In this document: one piece after another, positions 24,687 through 32,897 of the stretch
Numbering within the stretch: the first letter of the stretch is position 1
Layout of the letters: each line of letters opens with the position of its first letter
Source of the DNA: JABDBE01 sp963832245
Lineage (GTDB): Bacteria; Acidobacteriota; Terriglobia; Terriglobales; Acidobacteriaceae
DNA length: 64,000 bases
Direction: 5' to 3'
Assembly (NCBI GenBank): GCA_963832245.1
Contig: CAWHTG010000002.1
Location: forward strand, 496,001-560,000
Notes under the pieces: generated by a model
What the model saw: only the letters and a program-made list of their open reading frames with translations
The model's database searches: none
What the model was told of the DNA's origin: nothing
Made by a program: the position numbers and the translations under genes

Positions 24687-26381
24687 GTGTCGATCAAGTT
24701 GATAGAGAACGAAATCCGGAGGTTCCTTGCTACCAAGGAGCCTGAGGTTATTTGTGTTAGCGGGCGCTGGGGTGTCGGGAAGACGTTCGCATGGAATCAA
24801 AACCTTAGAGATGCGCAAGCGAACGATCAGATCGCACTTGAATCCTATTCTTATGTATCGCTCTTCGGGGTCAATTCTCTCGAGGAGCTCAAATACTCTA
24901 TCTTCGAGAACTCGGTAAAAAGTTCCGAGATCGGCGTCGAACTGAGCCTGGACGCACTCCAGTCTCAAACTACCGCCGCCGCAAAACAGCTCGGCAAGAA
25001 ATCTCTTGGCGTTATCCAGCAGGTCCCAGCCTTAAGGAATTATCTCGGTGGCCTTGGAGCAGTGTGGTTTTCACTGGTCAGGAAGACCATCATCTGCATA
25101 GACGATATGGAGCGTCGAGGTAAGAATCTGTCCGTCCGCGAGGTCCTGGGCCTCGTGTCCAACCTAAGGGAGCTCAAGGGCTGCAAGGTAGCGCTTATCC
25201 TCAACGATGAGGCGCTCGAAGAGGACAAAGAGGAGTTTAAGAAGTACCTCGAAAAGGTTGTTGACACGTCTTTGAAGTTTGAGCCCTCGGCGCAGGAATG
25301 CGCCAGCATCGCCCTTCCCAAGGACGGCGAGACAAACAAGCTGCTTGCGGAAAGCTGTGTTGCGCTTGGTATCTCCAACATCCGCCTCATCAAGAGGATC
25401 GAGCGCTCAATGCGCCAGGTCGAAGCCATGCTGAAGGGATTCGACAAACAAGTGTTGAAGCAAGCGGTGCAATCGCTGGCCCTTCTCGGCTGGAGCGTCT
25501 ATGAACCCGCCAGGGCCCCGTCGCTTGACTATCTGCAGCACCGAAGGGGGCCTGACATCTTCGGCGCCGACAAGGACGAAGTCGTCCCCGCGAATGAGGC
25601 CGCATGGAATGCGTTGCTCGACGACTACGGCTTCTCCGGAATGGACGAATTTGATTTGGTTTTACTGGAGGGAATTAGGAACGGATTTTTTGATTCGTCT
25701 CTATTGGAAAAGCGCGCCTCCCCACTAAATAACCAGATCAAGGCAGCTAAGTTGAGCACCGCTTTTCAGGATGCTTGGCGTATGTTCCACGATTCGTTTG
25801 CGGATAATCAGGAACAGGTCCTTAACGCGATTTATCAATCATTCTTCGAGGGCGTCCAGTACATCACGCCCGTTAATCTGAGCGGTACCGTGAGTCTATT
25901 CAAAGAGCTTGGAAGGCAGGAACAGGCCGCCGCAATCATCAAGCACTATGTCAAGAGCCATGGCGAAGATAGGGAATTCTTCGACTTAAACAATTATCCG
26001 TTCGGTGGAGACGTGAAGGACCCGGACGTCGTCCGAGCGTTTAGTGAGAAGTACGCGACATTTAAGGTGGAGCGAGAGATAACCACTACACTGCTCTCGA
26101 TGGCCAACATGAATGGGTGGAGCGAGAAAGATATCGTGACTCTGTCTACGATGCCCGTCGAGGAGTACTACAAGCTATTTAAAAAGAGTGAAGGTCGCGA
26201 CCTGCGCAGGATCATCAATGCCTGTTTACAGTTTGACAACATCATGAACGCCACCGAGCAGATGAAGGAGATATCGAAGCGAGCAAAGGACGCGCTGAGG
26301 CGCATCGGCCAGGAATCGGAGATAAACGCCCGACGGGTGAAGAGATACGGGATAGAAGTTCGCGTCCCGCCCTCAAGCTAG
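24687..26381 (+). CDS. KAP-like P-loop NTPase
   Basis: A 564-residue protein if started at the GTG at 24687 (giving SIKLIENEIRRFLATKEPEV); the frame is open to a GTG at 24645. Walker A is GRWGVGKT (26-33), Walker B is IICIDDMER (135-143), and a sensor-like VALILNDEAL lies at 168-177. The short distance from N-terminus to Walker A and the IDDMER pattern resemble KAP-type NTPases, but no clear transmembrane insertion is present. The C-terminal 380 residues are helical and unassigned. Proteins like this often sit in mobile or defence-linked loci. Here it stands alone between a candidate RNA and a HigBA pair, flanked by repeats. A defence role is only inference. Confidence 0.72.
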   Translation: MSIKLIENEIRRFLATKEPEVICVSGRWGVGKTFAWNQNLRDAQANDQIALESYSYVSLFGVNSLEELKYSIFENSVKSSEIGVELSLDALQSQTTAAAKQLGKKSLGVIQQVPALRNYLGGLGAVWFSLVRKTIICIDDMERRGKNLSVREVLGLVSNLRELKGCKVALILNDEALEEDKEEFKKYLEKVVDTSLKFEPSAQECASIALPKDGETNKLLAESCVALGISNIRLIKRIERSMRQVEAMLKGFDKQVLKQAVQSLALLGWSVYEPARAPSLDYLQHRRGPDIFGADKDEVVPANEAAWNALLDDYGFSGMDEFDLVLLEGIRNGFFDSSLLEKRASPLNNQIKAAKLSTAFQDAWRMFHDSFADNQEQVLNAIYQSFFEGVQYITPVNLSGTVSLFKELGRQEQAAAIIKHYVKSHGEDREFFDLNNYPFGGDVKDPDVVRAFSEKYATFKVEREITTTLLSMANMNGWSEKDIVTLSTMPVEEYYKLFKKSEGRDLRRIINACLQFDNIMNATEQMKEISKRAKDALRRIGQESEINARRVKRYGIEVRVPPSS

Positions 26382-26479
26382 GCTGGCTCTCGGCTCATTG
26401 CGCCTCGCGCCCGCGGCCTCCTCACCCTGCCTAACTATTTGTTGTGCCCGCGTCGCGAGCGGATCGTCGATCTGTACGC

Positions 26480-26509
26480 TTTACGTAACGCGTACTTTTG
26501 TGCTATTCT
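26480..26509 (+). promoter_or_regulatory. Putative higBA promoter with operator-like palindrome
   Basis: TTTACG (26480-26485) and TATTCT (26504-26509) are spaced by 18 bases. The spacer and -35 edge contain TACGTAACGCGTA, an interrupted inverted repeat where the HigA-HigB complex could bind. The expected start of transcription is close to the higB ATG at 26515, so the message may be nearly leaderless. Confidence 0.45.
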
Positions 26510-26514
26510 AACTC

Positions 26515-26799
26515 ATGGTCGGCGGTTACCGGGACAAGCGGACCAGAGACTTCGCGATTGGCAAACGGGTCAAAGCTTTCTCTGGCATCGAGCGCGCCGC
26601 ACGTCTGAAGCTCGACCGTCTGGAGGCCGCGGCCTCTCTCAAAGACCTTGGCGCATTGCCGGGTAACCGTTTTGAAGCGCTCGCGGGAGACCGGAAGGGA
26701 CAGTACAGCATCCGTATTAACGATCAGTGGCGGATTTGTTTCGAGTGGCCGCGAAATGCGCCGGGTCCCACAAACGTGGAAATTGTTGATTACCATTAG
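26515..26799 (+). CDS. higB: HigB-like toxin of the RelE/ParE superfamily
   Basis: A 94-residue protein with the HigB pattern: YRDKRTRDFAIGKRVKAFSG at the N-terminus, ARLKLDRLEAAASLKDLGAL in the helical part, then GNRFEALAGDRKGQYSIRIN, DQWRICFEW and VEIVDYH. These match the plasmid-maintenance killer family, ribosome-associated mRNA nucleases. Toxin-first order with the antitoxin 11 bases downstream is typical of higBA. No clear ribosome site precedes the ATG, as in other toxin-first systems with low toxin translation. Confidence 0.93.
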   Translation: MVGGYRDKRTRDFAIGKRVKAFSGIERAARLKLDRLEAAASLKDLGALPGNRFEALAGDRKGQYSIRINDQWRICFEWPRNAPGPTNVEIVDYH

Positions 26800-26810
26800 G
26801 AGGCGATGCT

Positions 26811-27113
26811 ATGGCACGCACTGCAATTCATCCCGGGGAACATTTGGCCGAGGAACTCCGCGAATTGGGAATGAGCGCCGCGGAACTGGCGCGGCAACTG
26901 GGGGTTCCAACCAATCGCATCACCGAAATCCTGAATCGGCGCCGGGCCATCACCGGCGACACTGCATTGCGTCTGGCTCATTTCTTTGGCACCAGTGCGG
27001 AATTCTGGTTGAATCTGCAAAGTCTTTATGAAATCCGGCTGGCTGAGCAGAGAGCGGGCAAGTCTATCCGTGCGTTGCCGAGGCTGAAGAGATTCGAACA
27101 AGTCCACACCTAG
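26811..27113 (+). CDS. higA: HigA antitoxin, XRE-type HTH
   Basis: A 100-residue protein starting RTAIHPGEHLAEELRELGMS, the HigA signature, followed by a helix-turn-helix (AAELARQLGVPTNRITEILN) and then TGDTALRLAHFFGTSAEFWL. It neutralises HigB and represses the pair's promoter. AGGAGG lies 8 bases before the ATG, a much better ribosome site than that of higB, which fits excess antitoxin. The 11-base gap to higB indicates one transcript. Confidence 0.95.
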   Translation: MARTAIHPGEHLAEELRELGMSAAELARQLGVPTNRITEILNRRRAITGDTALRLAHFFGTSAEFWLNLQSLYEIRLAEQRAGKSIRALPRLKRFEQVHT

Positions 27114-27143
27114 AGTTTTTGGGGAAACTGTAACCGGCGGCCA

Positions 27144-28523
27144 TCAGGAGTCCGACTGTTTTTCCGATTCTAACGAAGTCTTGCCCGCTCCTGATCGCCG
27201 CCGTCTGATCTCCTCCAAACGCTCGCGAATCCGCCTTTCAACGCCTTCACTCGTCGGATGGTAGTAAGTCCGATCCCGCAAATTATCCGGCAAACATTGC
27301 ATGTCCGCAATCTTGCCCTCAAGATCATGAGCGTACTGATAGCCCTGACCGTATCCCAGCCCCTTCATCAATCCGGTGGGCGCATTGCGCAGATGCAGCG
27401 GAACAGGCTCAGCCGCAGTCGCCTCGACATCCTGCTGTACCTCGCCGTAAGCGGTATAAAGCGCGTTCGATTTAGGAGCGAGCGCGAGATAGACGACAGC
27501 CTGAGCCAGCGCCAGATTGCCTTCAGGCATGCCAATGAAGTCGACAGCATCGCGCGCCGCCATGCACAGCGACAGCGCATTCGGATCGGCCAGTCCGATG
27601 TCTTCAACCGCCATGCGCACCACGCGGCGAGCGATGTAAAGCGGATCCTCGCCCGCCTCCAGCATGCGCCCGAGCCAATAAAGCGACGCGTCAGGATCGC
27701 TGTTGCGCACCGACTTGTGCAGCGCCGAAATCAGGTTGTAGTGCTCTTCGCCCGCCTTGTCGTAAAGCAGTACCCGTTTCTGCAGAGCATCCTGGACGAT
27801 GTCATCTGTAATCTCCGCGCCAGCTTCGGCCCCAGCCCGTCCGAGAGCCAGCGTCGCACCAACTTCGAGGACATTGTAGGCGCTACGCGCATCGCCGCTG
27901 GAGTAAGCCGCAATCTTCGCCAACACCGCATCGGGCGCCCGCAGCTTCATCGTCCCCAGCCCGCGTTCGTCATCGGCCAGCGCCCGCTTGAGCAGCACCA
28001 CAACTTGCTCCTCGGTCAACGGCTTGAGCACGTAGACGCGGCTGCGCGACAACAGAGCGGAAATAATCTCGAAAGAAGGATTCTCGGTAGTCGCCCCAAT
28101 CAGCCGGATATTGCCCTTCTCAACATGCGGCAAAAACGCATCCTGTTGCGCCTTGTTGAAGCGATGAATCTCATCAATGAAGACGATCGTTCGCGTCCCA
28201 TACTGCCGCGCCCGCTCCGCATCGGCCATGACCTGCTTGATCTCCTTGATGCCAGTAAGGACAGCCGAGAACTCAATGAACTCAGCCCTGGTCATGTGCG
28301 CGATGATCTTGGCCAGCGTGGTCTTGCCCGTCCCCGGAGGCCCCCAGAAAATAAGTGACCCGACGTCGTCGCGCTCAAGCTGCGTGCGCAAGGGCTTCCC
28401 AGGCGCCACCAGATGCTCCTGCCCGACAAACTCATCCAGCGCCCGCGGACGCATCCGATCAGCCAGCGGCCGTGTACGATCCCCGGAGTTATCGCCGCTC
28501 GGAACGGTTTGGAAAAGACTCAC
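27144..28523 (-). CDS. rarA: Replication-associated recombination protein A (AAA+ ATPase)
   Basis: A 459-residue RarA/MgsA/WRNIP1 family protein that acts at stalled replication forks. PLADRMRPRALDEFVGQEHL is the family N-terminus. Walker A GPPGTGKT is at 61-68, Walker B IVFIDEIHRFNKAQQD at 113-128, the sensor 1 region is LIGATTENPSFE, and an arginine-finger region LLSRSRVYVL follows. The C-terminal clamp-loader-like part has DPDASLYWLGRMLEAGEDP and HDLEGKIADMQCLPDNLRDR with YYHPTSEGVE. Length is standard. A repeat hairpin begins just upstream of its start. Confidence 0.97.
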   Translation of the reverse strand: MSLFQTVPSGDNSGDRTRPLADRMRPRALDEFVGQEHLVAPGKPLRTQLERDDVGSLIFWGPPGTGKTTLAKIIAHMTRAEFIEFSAVLTGIKEIKQVMADAERARQYGTRTIVFIDEIHRFNKAQQDAFLPHVEKGNIRLIGATTENPSFEIISALLSRSRVYVLKPLTEEQVVVLLKRALADDERGLGTMKLRAPDAVLAKIAAYSSGDARSAYNVLEVGATLALGRAGAEAGAEITDDIVQDALQKRVLLYDKAGEEHYNLISALHKSVRNSDPDASLYWLGRMLEAGEDPLYIARRVVRMAVEDIGLADPNALSLCMAARDAVDFIGMPEGNLALAQAVVYLALAPKSNALYTAYGEVQQDVEATAAEPVPLHLRNAPTGLMKGLGYGQGYQYAHDLEGKIADMQCLPDNLRDRTYYHPTSEGVERRIRERLEEIRRRRSGAGKTSLESEKQSDS

Positions 28524-28535
28524 AACCCTATTTCA

Positions 28536-28636
28536 ACACAGAGTCACAGAGACACAGAGAAAAATAGGGATTGTTGGGGCTTAGCTCAAAAAAGGTGTTG
28601 GCCTAAGTTTCTTCTGTTCTCTGTGTCTCTGTGGTA
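28536..28636. repeat. Inverted pair of CACAGAGACACAGAGA repeats upstream of rarA
   Basis: At 28536-28565 is a repeat containing CACAGAGACACAGAGA; at 28617-28636 is the same type in inverse orientation (TTCTCTGTGTCTCTGTGG). They can pair over about 18 bases around a 50-base loop. A third copy lies at 29179-29208. This is a dispersed repeat type with both orientations flanking a small core. Confidence 0.75.
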
Positions 28637-28642
28637 AAAGGG

Positions 28643-29062
28643 TTACAGCACTCGTCGAATGATGCCCTGAGTCAATAGCGGCACGTTGAAATTAATCAGC
28701 AGTCCTACCTTCTTGTGAGCCAGCTTGAGGTAAGTCAGAAGCTGGGCCTGGTGAATCGGCAACAATTTCTCAACGGCTTTCAATTCCAAAATAACCTCGT
28801 CTTGCACGATTAGATCGATCTTGTAACCACAATTCAGCATCAGTCCCTTGTAATCGACAGGCAGGTCAACTTGCCGCCGGAAGCCCAGTTTCCGTAGGCA
28901 GAACTCATGGCAAAGGCACTCCTCGTAAGCCGATTCCAAGAGCCCTGGCCCGGGATGACGATGGACCTCAAGCGCCGCCCCGAGAATAGGGCCCGTCCGC
29001 GGGTCTCGAGTGTCTTCTGTCTGCTCCCGCGTCTCGATATGAATAGGAAGGAAATTGCTCAC
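28643..29062 (-). CDS. GxxExxY protein
   Basis: A 139-residue protein of the GxxExxY family, related to PD-(D/E)XK nucleases. It contains ILGAALEVHRHPGPGLLESA followed by YEECL (the GxxExxY motif), then LPVDYKGLMLNCGYKIDLIV and EVILELKAVEKLLPIHQAQL, where the D and ExK residues fit the nuclease core. The tail GLLINFNVPLLTQGIIRRVL is characteristic. Function is unproven; the genes are common singletons in many environmental bacteria. It lies between two copies of the CAGAGACACAGAGA repeat. Confidence 0.93.
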   Translation of the reverse strand: MSNFLPIHIETREQTEDTRDPRTGPILGAALEVHRHPGPGLLESAYEECLCHEFCLRKLGFRRQVDLPVDYKGLMLNCGYKIDLIVQDEVILELKAVEKLLPIHQAQLLTYLKLAHKKVGLLINFNVPLLTQGIIRRVL

Positions 29063-29166
29063 CCGCCCATCTCATCATAGAATCACGCACATCGGGAGAG
29101 AAACCAGGGCGTTAAAGTGCTACACGTCCCATAACGGTACAGACGTTAAGACCGCTTCTGAAAAGA

Positions 29167-30036
29167 TCAATCCGTTGATTTCTCTGTGTCTCTGTGTCTC
29201 TGTGGTGAGCGTTGCCTGGCAGCTTCGTATAGTACGATACTAGCCGCTACCCCTGCATTCAGCGATTCGACGCTAGGCGAGTGGGGAACGGCCACGATCT
29301 CCGTCATTCCCTCCAGCAAATCACGCGGCAACCCAGCCCCTTCGCTACCGATAAACACAGCCAGCGGTCCAGTCAGCGTAGCTTGATCGACGGGCGTGCC
29401 TTTGTGCGAGGAGGTTGCGACGAGCCGTAGCCCGAGTTCGCGCATCTGTCCGACAACCGCTGAAAACTTAGTCTGCACAATCGGCACCCGGAAGACCGAC
29501 CCGGCTGAAGCGCGGATCACTTTAGAGTTGAACGGGCTGACTGTCCCTTCTCCTAACAACACTCCCCCAGCTCCAAATGCCTCCGCCGAGCGCAAGATGG
29601 TGCCAAGATTCCCCGGATCCTGCACGCCCGCAATCGCCAACAACGGCCCGGCCTGCGACTTCGCCAACACATCTTCAAGTGTGAAAGCTTTACATCGCAC
29701 CAATGCCGCTACGCCCTGCGGCGTCTCGCTGGGGACAGCGCTGGCAAAAAGCTTGTCGGGCAGAAGCAGAGTCTCGACGTGCGCGGCGAGCTGAGGCAGC
29801 AGGCGCTCCGCCCGGTTTTCGGCGGAAGCACGGAAGAATACCGCCTTAAACTTGAGACCGCTGCGGATGGCCTCCTCAAGAATGCGGATGCCTTCGATAG
29901 CGCAAAATCCGTCAGAAGTGAGTCCTGCATGCGCAAAGGCACCGCGCAGCTCTTTGACCAGGGCGTTGTGTCGTCCCTCGACGCGCCGCAGGCGCCCATG
30001 GATAGGGAGTTCGTGACTGGTCGTAGCTTTCTTCAA
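29167..30036 (-). CDS. TrmH (SpoU) family RNA 2'-O-methyltransferase
   Basis: A 289-residue SPOUT methyltransferase. The N-terminal substrate-binding part includes RHNALVKELRGAFAHAGLTS and FCAIEGIRILEEAIRSG. The SPOUT core has motif 1 DPGNLGTILRSAEAFG, motif 2 AVFIGSEGAGLPRDLLEG and motif 3 VPHSPSVESLNAGVAASIVL. It methylates a ribose in rRNA or tRNA using S-adenosylmethionine; the site is not predictable. The last dozen residues (SPQRHRDTEKSTD) are encoded by a copy of the dispersed CAGAGACACAGAGA repeat (29179-29208), so the C-terminus seems to have been extended by the repeat. Confidence 0.93.
   Translation of the reverse strand: MKKATTSHELPIHGRLRRVEGRHNALVKELRGAFAHAGLTSDGFCAIEGIRILEEAIRSGLKFKAVFFRASAENRAERLLPQLAAHVETLLLPDKLFASAVPSETPQGVAALVRCKAFTLEDVLAKSQAGPLLAIAGVQDPGNLGTILRSAEAFGAGGVLLGEGTVSPFNSKVIRASAGSVFRVPIVQTKFSAVVGQMRELGLRLVATSSHKGTPVDQATLTGPLAVFIGSEGAGLPRDLLEGMTEIVAVPHSPSVESLNAGVAASIVLYEAARQRSPQRHRDTEKSTD
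29179..29208. repeat. CAGAGACACAGAGA repeat, third copy, inside the TrmH gene
   Basis: The plus strand reads TTTCTCTGTGTCTCTGTGTC then TCTGTGGTGA. It matches the copies near 28.5-28.6 kb and supplies the last codons of the TrmH-family gene. Confidence 0.75.
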
Positions 30037-30139
30037 GGTAGCGGAGGCTGCGAGAATGATACCCTTTATCTCTCCTTGCAGTTTAGGCCCATGTTATGTT
30101 AGCTTTCGCGGATTCAGAACATTGCCGGGAAGGAAACGT

Positions 30140-30787
30140 GTGCGCGCGGAAATCCTCAAGATAAATTGCGAGAAGCCGGAGGCGTCGCTCATCCGATATG
30201 CGGCCGACAAGATTTGCGCCGGCCTGGTGTTGGGCATGCCCACCGATACGTTTTACGGCTTGGCCGCCGACCCATTCAACCTGCGCGCGGTGGACCGCGT
30301 ATATGAAATCAAGTCGCGCTCGCGGCACAAGCCCCTATCACTCTTGATTGAAAGCGAAGAGCAGGCAGAGGAGTTGGCCAAGCCGCTTCCCGATGAGTTC
30401 TACAAATTGGCGCGCCGTTTCTGGCCGGGGCCGCTGACTATTATTGTCAGAGCGGCATCGCGGCTTCCCCTGAAGGTGACAGCCAACACTGGCAACGTGG
30501 CGCTACGCATACCCAGTGCGAAGATTCCGCTGGCGGTGGTGCAGGCGGCGGGAATCCCAATCACCGCTACCTCGGCGAATCTGAGCGGTGAAACGGAGTG
30601 CACGACCGCCGAAGCGGTGCGCGATCAACTGCAGGAACGCATCTCCATCATCGTGGACGGGGGAACGTCGCCGCGCGACACGGCTTCGACCATCGTCGAC
30701 CTCACCGACGAGGAAGCCCGCTGGCGCATCATGCGGGAAGGTGCGATCTCCGCCATGGAGATCTCCGAATTCTTCGCACAAGGATGA
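30140..30787 (+). CDS. Sua5/YciO/YrdC-type L-threonylcarbamoyladenylate synthase
   Basis: The GTG at 30140 is chosen: GGGAAGGAAA lies just upstream and the family's start (RAEILKINCEKPEASLIRYA) follows; the frame is open from 30056 but that leader is unlike the family. The 215-residue protein has the YrdC fold with GLVLGMPTDTFYGLAADPFN, the KxR-type motif IKSRSRHKPLSLLI, FWPGPLTIIV, VALRIPSAKI and the ITATSANLSGE loop. It makes threonylcarbamoyl-AMP for the t6A modification of tRNAs. It lacks the long C-terminal Sua5 domain. The stop overlaps the next gene's ATG (ATGA), so the two are translationally coupled. Confidence 0.94.
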   Translation: MRAEILKINCEKPEASLIRYAADKICAGLVLGMPTDTFYGLAADPFNLRAVDRVYEIKSRSRHKPLSLLIESEEQAEELAKPLPDEFYKLARRFWPGPLTIIVRAASRLPLKVTANTGNVALRIPSAKIPLAVVQAAGIPITATSANLSGETECTTAEAVRDQLQERISIIVDGGTSPRDTASTIVDLTDEEARWRIMREGAISAMEISEFFAQG

Positions 30788-31392
30788 GCGAAGCAGACGG
30801 GAAACGGCCTTTGGGACGCCATTGGAGGTTATGGCTAGAAGCGCTGGCTGCAGCCGCCCTCATTTGGCTGGCCTCAATCTGTGTTGGAATCGTCAGCGAA
30901 GCCTCTCGACAGGAAACTCATTCCGCAGATGCTATCGTAGTTTTCGGCGCGGCAGAATATTCCGGCCGCCCGTCGCCCGTGTACCGCGCCCGTCTTGACC
31001 ACGCCTTTGACCTCTTTCAGCAAGGCATTGCCCCGGTAGTCATCACCACCGGAGGCGCCGCGGCCGATCCCAGTTTCAGCGAAGGCGGGGTGGGCCACGA
31101 TTACCTGATGCATCGCGGAATCCCCGACTCCAACCTGATTGCTGAAACGCAGAGTTCCGATACCGCACAATCCGCCGAACGAATTGGCGTGATCATGCGC
31201 GCCAATCACATGCACAGTTGCGTCGCCGTCAGTGACGCGTACCACGTGTTCCGCATCAGTAAACTACTGGAACACCAGGGCCTGCAGGTATACGTCTCGC
31301 CGCGCCCCGATTCCCGCCCGCACTCACTGTGGCAGCGCGCCGAAGCGGTGCTGCGCGAGGCGGTCAGCTACATGGTGTGGCGGCTGCAGTAA
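30784..31392 (+). CDS. YdcF family (DUF218) membrane-anchored protein
   Basis: The ATG at 30784 overlaps the Sua5 stop by four bases, which sets the start; the longer frame from 30598 only shadows that gene. A 202-residue protein with an N-terminal membrane helix (LAAAALIWLASICVGIV), then the DUF218 core: ADAIVVFGAAEYSGRPSPVY, VVITTGGAAADP, SDTAQSAERIG and AVSDAYHVFRISKLLEHQGL. DUF218 proteins have a Rossmann-like fold and are linked to envelope processes such as lipid-carrier or vancomycin-related functions in some species. A role here is not established. Confidence 0.93.
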   Translation: MSEADGKRPLGRHWRLWLEALAAAALIWLASICVGIVSEASRQETHSADAIVVFGAAEYSGRPSPVYRARLDHAFDLFQQGIAPVVITTGGAAADPSFSEGGVGHDYLMHRGIPDSNLIAETQSSDTAQSAERIGVIMRANHMHSCVAVSDAYHVFRISKLLEHQGLQVYVSPRPDSRPHSLWQRAEAVLREAVSYMVWRLQ

Positions 31393-31481
31393 CGGCGTGA
31401 ACCTTCATAAATCGTGACGCGGAAAGCTCACCCCAGCCCAACGTTTGCTGCGTAAGATAGAACAAACGTCATGAGGTGGTC

Positions 31482-31868
31482 ATGGCACAGATGACGCCGG
31501 AAGTTTCGAAGTTGCTGGAAAAAGCGCTTTCGCTTTCCCTTGAAGAACAGGAAGCGCTGGCAGATTCCCTGATCTCCAACCTCGGTGGCAAAGTGGACGA
31601 AGGCTTGCAAGCTGCTTGGGAAGCTGAAATCAGGAATCGAGTCTCGGAGTTAGAATCCGGCAAGGCGAAAACAGTATCATGGCCGGAAGTCCGTAGGCGG
31701 GAAACAGACGAGCCCCAGCGGGGCGAAAGATCAGTTCTCACGCACACTCTAGCCGCGCTTCTGCTTCCGACCAACGCCTCGCTCTATGCTAGTCGGAGAA
31801 TCAGCGCCCATGCACCAATACCACCGAGGTCTCCTTCTGACGCAAAGAAATGTTCCAGTAAGTGCTGA
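31482..31868 (+). CDS. Orphan addiction-module (antitoxin-like) protein with abnormal C-terminus
   Basis: The ATG at 31482 follows TGAGGTGG. The first 70 residues (AQMTPEVSKLLEKALSLSLE, EQEALADSLISNLGGKVDEG, then EIRNRVSELESGKAKTVSWP) match the short addiction-module/RelB-like antitoxin family that pairs with ParE/RelE toxins and normally stops soon after a WxEVRRR motif. Here the frame runs on for about 55 atypical residues and overlaps the convergent GNAT gene's 3' end by 68 bases. No toxin gene follows. It looks like a remnant whose partner was lost and whose end was replaced. Whether it still makes protein is uncertain. Confidence 0.6.
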   Translation: MAQMTPEVSKLLEKALSLSLEEQEALADSLISNLGGKVDEGLQAAWEAEIRNRVSELESGKAKTVSWPEVRRRETDEPQRGERSVLTHTLAALLLPTNASLYASRRISAHAPIPPRSPSDAKKCSSKC

Positions 31869-32304
31869 GAAGGCGGTCCTTTTCCTCCGTGGCGGAAACC
31901 AGGCGGAATCCGTGTCGCTCATAAAATCGTATGGCCCACTCCGCGGCAGCCCAGGTTCCAACCAACAATGCGCCTGTTGCCCGCTCTATCAATGAGGTAA
32001 GAAGCACCCCACCGATGCCCTTGCCCTGATGGGACGGCACCACATAGGCATGGCGGATCAGCGTGACCTCGCGGACGCTCTGCAGTCCCATGACGCCGAG
32101 TAGAGCGCTCTCCTCATTCCATCCCCAAAAGTTGACCCCAGCCGCGATCTCACCCGCCAGTTCGGATTCCGTCATATACGGCTCGTGCCAGCAATCCGCC
32201 GGTATAACACCCCGGTATGCTTCGGCCGCGTCGTTGACGATTCCGAGTATTGCCCCAAGGTCAGCAGCAGCGCAGCGCCCGATCAACGTGATTCCTCGCC
32301 ACAA
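31801..32304 (-). CDS. GNAT family N-acetyltransferase
   Basis: A 167-residue GNAT enzyme: GRCAAADLGAILGIVNDAAE and YRGVIPADCWHEPYMTESEL at the N-terminus, LLGVMGLQSVREVTLIRHAY as the central strands, VVPSHQGKGIGGVLLTSLIE as the acetyl-CoA motif, and AIRFYERHGFRLVSATEEKD near the end. The YRGVIP and PYM residues recall the phosphinothricin-acetyltransferase-like branch, but the acceptor is not known. It converges on the orphan addiction-module ORF, with overlapping ends. Confidence 0.92.
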   Translation of the reverse strand: MWRGITLIGRCAAADLGAILGIVNDAAEAYRGVIPADCWHEPYMTESELAGEIAAGVNFWGWNEESALLGVMGLQSVREVTLIRHAYVVPSHQGKGIGGVLLTSLIERATGALLVGTWAAAEWAIRFYERHGFRLVSATEEKDRLLSTYWNISLRQKETSVVLVHGR

Positions 32305-32315
32305 TAAACAACTCT

Positions 32316-32343
32316 TGTAGAGACGTAGCTTGCTACGTCTCGG
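32316..32343. repeat. Hairpin repeat, GAGACGTAGC / GCTACGTCTC type
   Basis: A perfect 10-bp stem around TT (32320-32341). The same element with several substitutions lies at 10292-10319. It sits between two minus-strand genes. Confidence 0.8.
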
Positions 32344-32372
32344 TTAGCGAGCAAAAGCGGAAAGCACGAATC

Positions 32373-32897
32373 TCACCATCCCATCCGCTTCCTCAACTCC
32401 GTAATGTGCGCCACGTGATGCTTGCCATGCCAGGAATAAAGCGCCAGATTCCTCTCCAGAGGCATAAGCCCTAACTCCGGATGCCGGAACGTTCGCTTCC
32501 AGTCTGACGGCTTTAGCGTACGCAACAGCCGAACCCATCGGTCGTGCAAGGGCTCCAGCATCGCCAACGAAACTTCCAGCGGCGTCGAGTCGACATCCGG
32601 TGTGTGCGCCCAGCGGTCTTCCATATACGGTTTGACCGTCGGTTCGTCTTCGGTGAGCGCCAACTTGAAGCGAATGTAAGCATTCATGTGGCTCTCGGGC
32701 ACATGATGCACAACTTGGCGCACCGTCCAGCCTCCGTCCCGGTAGGGCGTTTCGATCTGCTCCGGGGAAAGATTCTTAATGGCAGCCCGCAATGCCGCCG
32801 GAGCCTGCTCGATGTCGTCAATGAATCTGTTTCGTTCGGCGTCGTCGGGCGCAGCGTCGAACCTGAATTTGCCAATGGGATAACGCGGGTCAGTCAT
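32373..32897 (-). CDS. YfiT-like DinB-superfamily putative metal-dependent thiol transferase
   Basis: The ATG at 32897 has GAGGTG upstream; the GTG at 32903 is an alternative. The 174-residue protein has the YfiT/BstA layout: a start TDPRYPIGKF, GGWTVRQVVHHVPESHMNAY with the first metal-binding His, and WHGKHHVAHITELRKRMGW at the end with the HxxxH pair. In Firmicutes this family transfers bacillithiol to electrophiles. Acidobacteriota members are numerous, but their thiol cofactor is not defined by sequence. Probably detoxification, cytoplasmic. Confidence 0.92.
   Translation of the reverse strand: MTDPRYPIGKFRFDAAPDDAERNRFIDDIEQAPAALRAAIKNLSPEQIETPYRDGGWTVRQVVHHVPESHMNAYIRFKLALTEDEPTVKPYMEDRWAHTPDVDSTPLEVSLAMLEPLHDRWVRLLRTLKPSDWKRTFRHPELGLMPLERNLALYSWHGKHHVAHITELRKRMGW

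Noticed and set aside
28536..28636. CRISPR-like repeats
   Set aside because: Only two inverted copies plus one distant copy, no regular spacers and no cas genes.
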